From NCBI GenBank assembly GCA_934565775.1, contig CAKTIN010000087.1, forward strand, positions 1 to 7,057: DNA of 7,057 nt, in the 5' to 3' direction. The notes beneath the pieces were generated by a model that saw only the letters and a list, made by a program, of their open reading frames with translations, was not told the DNA's origin and searched no databases. The stretch's first letter is position 1. Each line of letters begins with the position of its first letter. Positions 1 through 6,301 of the stretch are shown one piece after another. The translations under genes and the position numbers were made by a program. Source of the stretch: an uncultured Oscillospiraceae bacterium. GTDB lineage: Bacteria; Bacillota; Clostridia; Oscillospirales; Oscillospiraceae.

Positions 1-299
1 TGGTGCCGGGAGCCCAGGCGGGGTAATTGCCCTCGGTCTTGCCGGGCTCGGTAGGGGTCACGGGATCGGTGGGGGTCTCGCCGCCGCCAATGTTCACCAG
101 GTCGGAGCGGTACTTCCACAGAGTGGGGGTCTCGTCGGGCAGCCAGCCGTTGTGGCTGGTGTGGGCATAGGTGCACTCGTAAACCTTGTCCTTATAAGAG
201 ACCAGGTCGCCCAGCTTATAGGTGGTGCCGGGAGCCCAGGCGGGGTAATTGCCCTCGGTCTTGCCGGGCTCGGTAGGGGTCACGGGATCGGTGGGGGTC
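1..299. repeat. Exact 77-bp direct repeat, 222-bp period, within the chitinase tail
   Basis: Positions 1-77 and 223-299 are identical base for base; the match breaks at 78 versus 300 and may continue left of the window. The period of 222 bases is 74 codons, so frame is kept. The repeat covers the Thr/Pro linker end (TDPVTPTEPGKTEGN) and the first residues of each type 5/12 chitin-binding module. Identity at third codon positions points to a recent duplication or gene conversion rather than old divergence. Shorter TPTEP/TDPVTP units also recur between 242 and 410. Confidence 0.92.
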
Positions 300-2200
300 A
301 CAGGCTCCGTGGGAGTCACGGGGTCGGTGGGCTTCTCGGGATCGGTGGGAGCCACGGTGGGCTTCTCGGGATCGGTCACAACGGGCGTGGTGGGCTCGGT
401 GGGGATGGGGGTATCGCTGCCGTTGCCGTAGATCACCTGCTCGCCGAACTCGGACATAGAGGTGAGGATCCGCTGGGTCATGGTCACGCTGACGATGTCG
501 GAGACATCCGCCGTGCCGCCGGAGACGTTGATGGTAAAGGTGTGGGAAGCGCCCTGCTTCAGGGACTTCGCCGCGTAAACGCTGGCCAGATCAATGACCG
601 TGTAGCCATTCTGGTTGGTTACGCTGCCGGCCTCGGAACCGGCAGTCAGGGTCGCGCCGCTCTTGGTCTGGATGTACAGCTTGGGATAGGTAACCGTTTC
701 CTTGAACAGCTCGGCGTTCTTCAGCGCCGCGTTGGACTCGTTGACGGATTCCTTGTTGGTCAGGGTCAGGGTGTAGGTAGAAGCGGAGGCCGTGATCTTC
801 AGCTCGGCCTTGGGCGCGCTGGTGACGATCTTCTGGGTGGGCAGAGCCTCGTCGCCATACATCGAGGTCTTCATGGCGCGGACGATCTTGTTCTCCGCGT
901 CCAGGGAGGCCATCCAGGAGATCAGGCCGCCCAGGCCCTTCTCTCTGACGTAATTGCCCTTGGCCGTGGCGGACCGGACGTTATCGCAGGTGAAGAAGTA
1001 GCCGGTGGATTCGCTGTAGTAGTAGCAGGCCTCGGCGGTCTCGTCGTAGTACTCCTTCAGGTCGTACTGGGAGATCAGGCGGGGCAGGTCGGTCTGGCTG
1101 AAGGTGCCGCTGTAAACGCCGTCGTCCGCCTTCACGCTGTTGGGGGTGGCGGTGGCATACAGGCCGGGATTCTTGGCGTCGCGGCCGTCCTTCTGCACGC
1201 CGCACCAGCCGCGGGTGTAGGAGGCAACGCCGACGACGATCTTGGAGTAGTCGATCTTATCGCCGTAGGTATTCTCCAGATACTTCACGCAGGTATCCAC
1301 GGAGAAAGCGCCCTCGGGCTGGGTCTCGCTGTCGTACGCGGGGTTGGTGTACAGAGCGGTCTGGTGGGCGGTGTAGCCGTTCCAGGCGCCGTTCAGGTCA
1401 TAGGTCATCATGTTCGCGAAGTCCACGATGTTCATGACCTTGTCGTATTCGATCTTCGCCATGAGGGCGGGATTGGCGGACATGGCGCAGGACAGCTCGT
1501 AATACTTGCCGGTCTGCTTGCCCAGGTTATCCAGCTCATCCCGGATGGCCTGCATCATAAGGGTAAAGTTCTGGGTATCGGCCTCGGAGCCCTTGCAGCC
1601 CTTGTCGATGGACACGCCGTTGCCGGCGGCATCGGGGTTGCGGTCAGAGGTGGGGTACTCCCAGTCGATGTCCACGAAATCAAAGCCCAGGTAATCCACA
1701 AACTTGGCGATGTTTTTCGCGAAGTTTGCTCTCGTAGCGGCGCTGGCCGCCAGCTTGGGGAAGTCGCCGGAGCGGGTCCAGCCGCCCACGGAGATGCCGA
1801 TTCTCATGTTGGGGTATTTGTCCCGAAGGATGACCATCGCGCCCAGGACGCCCGCATAAGGCTCGCCGTAGGTGATGCCATTCTGCTCGGGCAGCACCGC
1901 CTGGAAGTCGGCGTGCTCATCGCAGAGGACCAGATTGCCGCTGGCGTCCACATCCAGGAACGCAAAATTCAGGTGGGTAATCTGGCTGCCGTCAATCTTG
2001 CTGGGGTAGAAATTTTTCTGTCCTGCGTAGATGGACCAGTCACCATAATACACCACGTTACGGTAACGGGGTGTCGTGGAGCTGTCCGTGCTGGCCTGAA
2101 CGCCATAGGCGTCTGCGCCTGCGGCCAGGATGGTGCTCGAGCAGAGGACGAGAACCAAGAGCATGGCCACGATTTTCGTGAAAACGGATCTTCTTTTCAT
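1..2200 (-). CDS. Secreted family 18 glycoside hydrolase (chitinase) with tandem chitin-binding modules; C-terminus cut by window edge
   Basis: The 733 residues visible have no stop before the left edge. The start at 2200 has AAGGAG seven bases upstream. Residues 1 to about 31-36 are a signal peptide (basic MKRR, hydrophobic 10-25, Ala-rich cleavage region). The catalytic barrel spans about 43-432: SVGG at 137-140, the complete DxxDxDxE motif (D174, D177, D179, E181), MTYD at 265-268 and a late-barrel Trp at 429. In this family Glu181 would be the acid/base, with substrate-assisted catalysis on GlcNAc polymers. The stretch 333-405 fits the insertion domain of bacterial subfamily A chitinases (inference). 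Residues about 450-595 form an unassigned beta-rich module. A Thr/Pro/Glu linker (597-650) leads to a type 5/12 carbohydrate-binding module (652-697; aromatic W655 and W695). A second short linker and the start of a second module (from 726) follow. C20 lacks a proper lipobox, so a released or wall-associated exoenzyme is likelier than a lipoprotein. Any wall anchor would lie off the window. Muramidase-like or endo-N-acetylglucosaminidase activity is the main alternative. Confidence 0.93.
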   Translation of the reverse strand, partial: MKRRSVFTKIVAMLLVLVLCSSTILAAGADAYGVQASTDSSTTPRYRNVVYYGDWSIYAGQKNFYPSKIDGSQITHLNFAFLDVDASGNLVLCDEHADFQAVLPEQNGITYGEPYAGVLGAMVILRDKYPNMRIGISVGGWTRSGDFPKLAASAATRANFAKNIAKFVDYLGFDFVDIDWEYPTSDRNPDAAGNGVSIDKGCKGSEADTQNFTLMMQAIRDELDNLGKQTGKYYELSCAMSANPALMAKIEYDKVMNIVDFANMMTYDLNGAWNGYTAHQTALYTNPAYDSETQPEGAFSVDTCVKYLENTYGDKIDYSKIVVGVASYTRGWCGVQKDGRDAKNPGLYATATPNSVKADDGVYSGTFSQTDLPRLISQYDLKEYYDETAEACYYYSESTGYFFTCDNVRSATAKGNYVREKGLGGLISWMASLDAENKIVRAMKTSMYGDEALPTQKIVTSAPKAELKITASASTYTLTLTNKESVNESNAALKNAELFKETVTYPKLYIQTKSGATLTAGSEAGSVTNQNGYTVIDLASVYAAKSLKQGASHTFTINVSGGTADVSDIVSVTMTQRILTSMSEFGEQVIYGNGSDTPIPTEPTTPVVTDPEKPTVAPTDPEKPTDPVTPTEPVTPTDPVTPTEPGKTEGNYPAWAPGTTYKLGDLVSYKDKVYECTYAHTSHNGWLPDETPTLWKYRSDLVNIGGGETPTDPVTPTEPGKTEGNYPAWAPGT

Positions 2201-2207
2201 GGAGACA

Positions 2208-2213
2208 CTCCTT
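2208..2213 (-). promoter_or_regulatory. Ribosome binding site of the chitinase
   Basis: The minus strand reads AAAAGGAG, then seven bases, then the ATG at 2200-2198. This fixes the start of the chitinase and places the signal peptide directly after it. Confidence 0.85.
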
Positions 2214-2272
2214 TTCAAAATTTGAATGGACCTGGCGGATAACCTGGGCATTGCTGTGCGCTCCATCCATTT

Positions 2273-2292
2273 CTTGGTGAAATTATACCAAG
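2273..2292. promoter_or_regulatory. Palindromic candidate operator over the chitinase -10 box
   Basis: The minus strand reads CTTGGTATAATTTCACCAAG. Six-base arms CTTGGT and ACCAAG flank eight bases, and the inner AA/TT also match, so 16 of 20 positions are symmetric. The site fully covers the -10 hexamer and the predicted RNA start, the usual place for a repressor. The cognate regulator is not in the window. Confidence 0.5.
2282..2290 (-). promoter_or_regulatory. Extended -10 promoter of the chitinase
   Basis: The minus strand reads TGG-TATAAT (2290 to 2282), a perfect -10 hexamer with the TGn extension. The hexamer 17 bases upstream (TAGCGA) does not resemble TTGACA, so this promoter would rely on the extended -10 or on an activator. 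The predicted RNA start is near 2275, giving a leader of about 75 bases before the ATG. Confidence 0.65.
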
Positions 2293-2316
2293 CACCCCTC
2301 CATTTCGCTATTGACC

Positions 2317-2327
2317 ATTGTAACAAT
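2317..2327. promoter_or_regulatory. Short palindrome ATTGTAACAAT upstream of the chitinase promoter
   Basis: Five-base arms ATTGT and ACAAT surround one central A. On the minus strand this lies just upstream of where a -35 element would be, a typical activator position, and the promoter lacks a good -35. The arms are short and the region is AT-rich, so chance is possible. Confidence 0.3.
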
Positions 2328-2635
2328 TAACAGCATATGAAATTGGTAAATTTGCTCAAACAGTTTGTCCTGTACCATTTTATACAGAATTTGATTTCTG
2401 TTTTCACTTTCACGAAATTATTCTGTTTTCTATTTAATGCCTATCAATACAGTGCTATTTTATTTCAAAATATTTCTTCCCCAATTTGCTGTGCTAAATT
2501 TTTTGAATCCTTTCCCGATTCTAAATTTATCATTTTCAACTCTTTATCCGAGTTTATCCATTTCTACGGAGTATTTGCCATTTTCAACTCCATCCATTTG
2601 TGCATCTTTTCGGCTCCTCCGCGCCCGGCGCCCTA

Positions 2636-2664
2636 TTGAGGATTTCCCGCCGGTATGCTATACT
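2636..2664 (+). promoter_or_regulatory. Promoter of the tex operon
   Basis: TTGAGG (2636-2641) and TATACT (2659-2664) are separated by exactly 17 bases, with a TGn extension at 2656-2658. The predicted start is near 2671, giving a leader of about 27 bases. The -10 region contains the 11-bp palindrome CTATACTATAG (2658-2668). Confidence 0.75.
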
Positions 2665-2684
2665 ATAGAATAAGAAATGAATGC

Positions 2685-2691
2685 AAAGGAG
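2685..2691 (+). promoter_or_regulatory. Ribosome binding site that decides the tex start
   Basis: AAAGGAG lies six bases before the ATG at 2698. The in-frame ATG at 2677 has no such site and lies only a few bases from the predicted RNA start, so it would make a near-leaderless message. The later start is preferred. Confidence 0.85.
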
Positions 2692-2697
2692 AGCAGT

Positions 2698-4869
2698 ATG
2701 GCGACCATTTCCGCAATTCTTGCCCGGGAGTTGGGGCAGAAGGAAGCTTATGTTGAGAACGTCATCCGCCTGCTGGACGAAGGCAACACCATCCCCTTTA
2801 TCGCCCGGTATCGCAAGGAGCTTCACGGCTCCATGGACGACACCACCCTGCGCGCTCTGGAGACCCGGCTGCAATATCTGCGCAATCTTCAGGCCCGGCG
2901 GGAGGAGGTCCTGGCCTCTGTGGAGGCCCAAGGGAAATCCTCCGAGGCCTTTACCCAGGCGGTAAACGCCGCCGCCACCCTGGCGGAGGTGGAGGATCTG
3001 TACCGCCCCTATAAGCAAAAGCGCCGCACCCGGGGCTCCATCGCCCGGGAGAAGGGGCTCGCCCCTCTGGCGGCGGTGCTGTTTGCCCAGGACGGGCAGG
3101 ACCCTGCCGCCCTGGCCCGGGCCTATGTGACCCCGGACAAGGGCGTGGAAACCGTGGAGGACGCTCTGGCCGGAGCCTCGGATATTCTGGCGGAGGACCT
3201 GTCCGACGACGCCGCCCTCCGCAAAGAGCTGCGGGCCCTGATGGGCCGCCGGGCGGTGCTGACCTCCCGGGCCGCAGACCCCGGCAAGGACAGCGTCTAC
3301 CGGCTGTATTATGATTTCTCCTCCCCGGTCTCCAAATTGCAGGGCCACCAGATTCTCGCTCTGAACCGGGGCGAAAAGGAGGGCTTTCTGAAGCTTTCCG
3401 TGGCCCTGCCCGGGGCAGAGGGGCAGGCTCTGGTCTGCCGGAGGGCTCTGAAGCCCGGCCCCCGGGTCTCCGCCTTCGTAAAGGCCGCGGCGGAGGACGC
3501 CTATGACCGGCTCATTGCCCCCAGCGCCGAGCGGGAGCAGCGCGCCGCCCTTACGGATGCGGCCGGTGAGGGTGCGATTGCCAATTTTGCTCTGAATCTG
3601 AAGCCTCTGCTGATGCAGCCCCCGGTAAAGGGAGCCGTGACCATGGGTCTGGACCCCGGCTACCGCAACGGCTGCAAGGTCGCCGTGGTGGACCCCACGG
3701 GAAAGGTCCTGGACACCGCCGTGGTCTACCCCACCTTTTCCCAGAGGAAGAAGGAAGAGGCGATTGCCGTTCTGACCGGTCTCATCCGGAAGCACGGCGT
3801 CCGCCACATTGCCATCGGCAACGGTACCGCCTCCCGGGAGACGGAGGCCATGACCGTGGAGCTGCTGAAGCAGTGCCCCGGGGTCAGCTATATGATCGTC
3901 AGCGAGGCCGGGGCCTCGGTCTACTCCGCCTCTCCCCTGGCGGCGGAGGAATTTCCCCAGTACGACGTCAATCTCCGCTCCGCCGTGTCCATCGCCCGGC
4001 GGCTGCAGGACCCCCTGGCGGAGCTGGTGAAGATTGACCCCAAGGCCATCGGCGTGGGGCAATACCAGCACGACTGCCCCCAGAAGCGGCTGGACGAGGC
4101 TCTGGGGGCCGTGGTAGAGGACTGCGTCAATGCCGTGGGCGTGGACGTGAACACCGCCTCGGCGAGCCTGCTGCGCCAGGTCTCCGGCCTTACCGCCGCC
4201 ACCGCAAAGAACATCGTGGCATACCGGGAGGAAAACGGCGCCTTTACCGGCCGGTCTCAGCTGAAGAAGGTCCCCAAGCTGGGCCCCAAGGCCTTTGAGC
4301 AGTGCGCAGGCTTCATCCGGGTGCCGGAGAGTAAGGAGATCCTGGATCACACCGGAGTCCATCCGGAGTCCTATGCCGCCGCCCGGAAGCTCCTGGAGCT
4401 CTGCGGCTACACCCGGGAGGATGTGGCCGCCGGACGGCTGCAAGAGCTGACCCCCCGGCTTGCCGCCCTGGGGAAGGAAAAGGCTGCGGCCCTATGCGGC
4501 GTAGGCGTGCCCACCCTGGAGGACATCGCCCGGGAGCTGCAAAAGCCCGGCCGGGATCCCCGGCAGGAGCTCCCCGCTCCCATTCTCCGCCGGGACGTGC
4601 TGGAAATCAAGGACCTGAAGCCCGGCATGGTCCTTACGGGGACCGTGCGGAATGTGATTGATTTCGGCGTATTTGTGGATATTGGCGTCCATCAGGACGG
4701 TCTGGTCCACATTTCCCAGGTGTGCAGCAAATTTATCCGCCACCCCTCCGAGGTTGTCCAGGTGGGAGACGTGGTCCGGGTCGCCGTCCTGGAGGTGGAC
4801 GAAAAGCGGGGCCGCATTAGCCTCACCATGAAAAATCTACCCAAGGAGGCCGCCCATGGAAACGCTTGA
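2698..4869 (+). CDS. tex: Tex family RNA-binding transcription accessory protein with S1 domain
   Basis: The 723-residue protein is close to the family's usual length and collinear with E. coli Tex (recognised from memory, not searched). The N-terminal helical region carries the hallmark G29-N-T-I-P-F-I-A-R-Y-R-K-E41, followed by LEDLY-PYK-KRRTRG-like sequence. A YqgF-type RNase H-like fold begins near 313 with MGLDPGYR (D319) and continues through IGNGTASRETE, VSEAGASVYSAS and RRLQDPLAELVKIDPK. A helix-hairpin-helix region (about 474-545) contains VGVDVNTAS and LGPKAFEQCAGF. A C-terminal S1 domain (about 640-712) contains VIDFGVFVDIGVHQDGLVHIS. Tex proteins bind nucleic acid and associate with transcription or translation; an enzymatic role for the YqgF fold is unproven. 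It is the first gene of an operon, with its last 14 bases overlapping the next gene. No frameshift or missing block was noticed. Confidence 0.97.
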   Translation: MATISAILARELGQKEAYVENVIRLLDEGNTIPFIARYRKELHGSMDDTTLRALETRLQYLRNLQARREEVLASVEAQGKSSEAFTQAVNAAATLAEVEDLYRPYKQKRRTRGSIAREKGLAPLAAVLFAQDGQDPAALARAYVTPDKGVETVEDALAGASDILAEDLSDDAALRKELRALMGRRAVLTSRAADPGKDSVYRLYYDFSSPVSKLQGHQILALNRGEKEGFLKLSVALPGAEGQALVCRRALKPGPRVSAFVKAAAEDAYDRLIAPSAEREQRAALTDAAGEGAIANFALNLKPLLMQPPVKGAVTMGLDPGYRNGCKVAVVDPTGKVLDTAVVYPTFSQRKKEEAIAVLTGLIRKHGVRHIAIGNGTASRETEAMTVELLKQCPGVSYMIVSEAGASVYSASPLAAEEFPQYDVNLRSAVSIARRLQDPLAELVKIDPKAIGVGQYQHDCPQKRLDEALGAVVEDCVNAVGVDVNTASASLLRQVSGLTAATAKNIVAYREENGAFTGRSQLKKVPKLGPKAFEQCAGFIRVPESKEILDHTGVHPESYAAARKLLELCGYTREDVAAGRLQELTPRLAALGKEKAAALCGVGVPTLEDIARELQKPGRDPRQELPAPILRRDVLEIKDLKPGMVLTGTVRNVIDFGVFVDIGVHQDGLVHISQVCSKFIRHPSEVVQVGDVVRVAVLEVDEKRGRISLTMKNLPKEAAHGNA

Positions 4870-5698
4870 TCCCCGCGCCCCCATTAACCGGGCCGCCCTG
4901 GCCCGGGCTCTGGCCGGGCACCCCTGGGCCGGCCGGGTCCAGGTGCTGGATACCATCGGCTCCACCAACAACTATCTCAAGGCCCTGGCCGCCCAGGGCG
5001 CTCCGGAAGGCACCGTCGCCATTGCCGAGGAGCAGACCGCCGGGCGGGGCCGGTTGGGCCGGTCCTTCTCCTCTCAAAAGGGTGTGGGTCTGTATTTCTC
5101 CGTCCTTCTCCGGCCGCAGCTGCCGCCGGAGGCTCTTCTGCACCTCACCTGCGCCGTAGCCGTAGCGGTCTGCGACGCCATTGAGGAGGTGACCGGTCTG
5201 CGCCCCGGTATTAAATGGATCAACGATCTGGTTTACCGGCAGCGGAAGCTCTGCGGAATTCTGGCGGAGCTGGCCCTGACCCAGAGCGGGCAGGTAGATT
5301 TCGCCGTCGTGGGCATCGGCATCAACTGCGCCCAGGCTCCCGGGGATTTCGACCCGGGCATTCGGGATATGGCCGGGTCTCTGGCCATGGCCACCGGCCG
5401 GAGCGTGGACCGCACCGCTCTGGCGGCGGCCTGCGTCCGGTCCATGGCCCATCTTGCGGCCCATCTGGAGGACCGCGCCGGGTATCTGGAGCGGTACCGG
5501 GCGGACTGCGTCACTCTGGGTGCGCAGATCCAGGTCATCCGGGGGGATACCCGCCGGCCGGGCCGGGCGCTGGATGTCCGGGAGGACGGCGGCCTGGTCG
5601 TCCAATACGCCAACGGTGAGACGGAAACTGTGCAGTCTGGGGAGGTCAGCGTCCGCGGGCTGTATGGATATACAAACGAAACGGAGGAACCATTATGA
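4856..5698 (+). CDS. birA: Biotin-protein ligase (biotin-[acetyl-CoA-carboxylase] ligase), lacking the DNA-binding domain
   Basis: The 280-residue cytoplasmic enzyme activates biotin to biotinyl-AMP and transfers it to the lysine of biotin carrier proteins such as acetyl-CoA carboxylase BCCP. Visible motifs in order are GSTNNYL (35-41), the adenylate-binding loop G63-R-G-R-L-G-R69, KWINDL (120-125; the usual KWPND with Ile for Pro), R130-K131-L where K131 matches the catalytic lysine K183 of E. coli BirA, and VGIGIN (152-157). The small C-terminal SH3-like domain is about 222-272. The catalytic domain begins almost at the N-terminus, so there is no winged-helix repressor domain and this ligase should not regulate biotin genes itself. 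AAGGAGG six bases before the ATG sits inside the end of tex, and the two genes overlap by 14 bases, implying coupled translation. The carboxylase substrate is not encoded here. Confidence 0.95.
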   Translation: METLDPRAPINRAALARALAGHPWAGRVQVLDTIGSTNNYLKALAAQGAPEGTVAIAEEQTAGRGRLGRSFSSQKGVGLYFSVLLRPQLPPEALLHLTCAVAVAVCDAIEEVTGLRPGIKWINDLVYRQRKLCGILAELALTQSGQVDFAVVGIGINCAQAPGDFDPGIRDMAGSLAMATGRSVDRTALAAACVRSMAHLAAHLEDRAGYLERYRADCVTLGAQIQVIRGDTRRPGRALDVREDGGLVVQYANGETETVQSGEVSVRGLYGYTNETEEPL

Positions 5699-6216
5699 AC
5701 GAAGTCATTCGCGCCCTTGTCGAGCGCCGGAGCTGCAAGAGCTACCGGCCCGATCCCGTCCCCCAGGAGCTTCTGGATGAAATTGCCATGGCAGGGACCT
5801 ATGCCCCCAACGGCCGGGGCCGCCAGGCCGGAAAGATCGTCATTCTGACCAATCCGGAGCTGCTGGCCTGGCTGGAGGAGAAAAATGCCGAATACCGGGG
5901 CAATCCGGGGCTTCACACCTTCTATGGCGCCCCCGCCGTGCTGCTGGTGCTGGCGGACAGCACCATCCCCACCTGGGTGGAGGACGGCTCTCTGATCCTG
6001 GGCAATATGCTCCTTGCCGCCCACAGCCTGGGGCTGGGCTCCTGCTGGGTGAACCGGGCGCGGGAGGAATTTGACGCTCCGGAGGGCAAGGCCCTGCTGG
6101 AAAAATGGGGGATTCCCACCACCTATCGGGGCGTGGGGCACTGCATTGTGGGCTATCCCGCCGTCCTGCCCAAGTCCGCCGCTCCCAGAAAGGCAGATTT
6201 TATCGTAAAACCGTAA
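5695..6216 (+). CDS. Small FMN-dependent nitroreductase family protein
   Basis: The 173-residue protein has the classic nitroreductase opening, ALVERRSCKSYRPDPVP, with the FMN-phosphate-binding R11-R12-S13, then APNGRGRQ (37-44) and GNMLLAAHSLGLGSCWVNR (103-121), and ends with the conserved GVGHCIVGYP (146-155). Family members are homodimers that use NAD(P)H and FMN to reduce nitro groups, quinones or enones; the physiological substrate cannot be read from sequence. The length is at the short end of the family, like the minimal clostridial forms. GGAGG lies seven bases before the ATG, and the ATGA overlap with birA (5695-5698) marks it as the third gene of the tex operon. No signal peptide is present, so it should be cytoplasmic. 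No hairpin terminator follows; the next promoter begins nine bases after the stop, so read-through is possible. Confidence 0.93.
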   Translation: MNEVIRALVERRSCKSYRPDPVPQELLDEIAMAGTYAPNGRGRQAGKIVILTNPELLAWLEEKNAEYRGNPGLHTFYGAPAVLLVLADSTIPTWVEDGSLILGNMLLAAHSLGLGSCWVNRAREEFDAPEGKALLEKWGIPTTYRGVGHCIVGYPAVLPKSAAPRKADFIVKP

Positions 6217-6224
6217 AAAAGGGA

Positions 6225-6253
6225 TTGTCAAACCGGGAAAAATGGGCTATACT
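6225..6253 (+). promoter_or_regulatory. Promoter of the acidic membrane protein gene
   Basis: TTGTCA (6225-6230) and TATACT (6248-6253) are exactly 17 bases apart, a near-consensus housekeeping promoter. The predicted RNA start is near 6260, about 40 bases before the ATG at 6302. This makes the small gene independently expressed, perhaps strongly. Confidence 0.78.
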
Positions 6254-6262
6254 GTGTATAGC
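6246..6262. promoter_or_regulatory. Perfect 17-bp palindrome over the -10 box
   Basis: GCTATAC, TGT, GTATAGC: seven-base arms with no mismatch and a three-base centre. It covers the whole -10 hexamer and the predicted start, where a bound repressor would block polymerase. Alternatively, the 5' end of the transcript could start inside it. No regulator gene is nearby. Confidence 0.5.
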
Positions 6263-6301
6263 TGTGCCATTCCACACAGAAAACGACTGGAGGAATTTAT
6301 C

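Larger units (their letters stand above)
2201..2697. other. AT-rich divergent intergenic control region
   Basis: About 500 bases lie between the chitinase and tex, which are transcribed away from each other. The part from about 2282 to 2600 is strikingly AT-rich compared with the GC-rich genes on both sides. The ends hold the two promoters listed separately. No open frame here has a ribosome binding site or a recognisable product: the 100-codon frame at 2337-2639 on the plus strand lacks a Shine-Dalgarno sequence and its translation is a Phe/Ser-rich string typical of AT-rich spacer. Short repeats occur inside: CATTTTCAACTC at 2531-2542 and 2579-2590, and CTCCATCCATTT at 2261-2272 and 2588-2599. 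I see no riboswitch or tRNA fold. Confidence 0.7.

Noticed and set aside
152..2242. A 696-codon open frame on the plus strand opposite the chitinase
   Set aside because: Its translation is a low-complexity Gly/Val/Leu/His-rich string. It mirrors a well-supported GH18 gene on the other strand and has no credible ribosome binding site; GC-rich codon bias creates such antisense frames.
2198..2260. Lipoprotein signal in the chitinase (Cys20)
   Set aside because: The residues before Cys20 are LVL, which lacks the small residue required at position -1 of a lipobox; Ala-rich cleavage sites follow instead. The cysteine codon itself lies at 2141-2143, just inside the gene.
2201..2275. A riboswitch (for example cyclic-di-GMP type) in the chitinase leader
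   Set aside because: The roughly 75-base leader is too short, shows no conserved riboswitch core and has only weak pairing.
2337..2639. A 100-codon plus-strand frame in the AT-rich spacer
   Set aside because: No Shine-Dalgarno sequence, Phe/Ser-rich translation typical of AT-rich noncoding DNA, and it runs into the tex promoter.
2677..2697. Earlier in-frame ATG for tex
   Set aside because: It lies within a few bases of the predicted RNA start and has no ribosome binding site, while AAAGGAG sits six bases before the ATG at 2698.
2584..4443. A 619-codon open frame on the minus strand opposite tex
   Set aside because: Gly/Gln/His/Leu-rich translation with no family motifs, lying fully antisense to a textbook Tex gene.
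4823..5605. A 260-codon open frame on the minus strand opposite birA
   Set aside because: Antisense shadow of the ligase gene; composition only, no motif and no start signal.
5233..6231. A 332-codon open frame on the minus strand opposite birA and the nitroreductase
   Set aside because: It spans two clearly conserved plus-strand genes and their junction, and shows no domain motifs.
6242..6301. Longer N-terminus for the acidic membrane protein
   Set aside because: It would begin upstream of the -10 box of the gene's own promoter; GGAGG is correctly spaced for the ATG at 6302.
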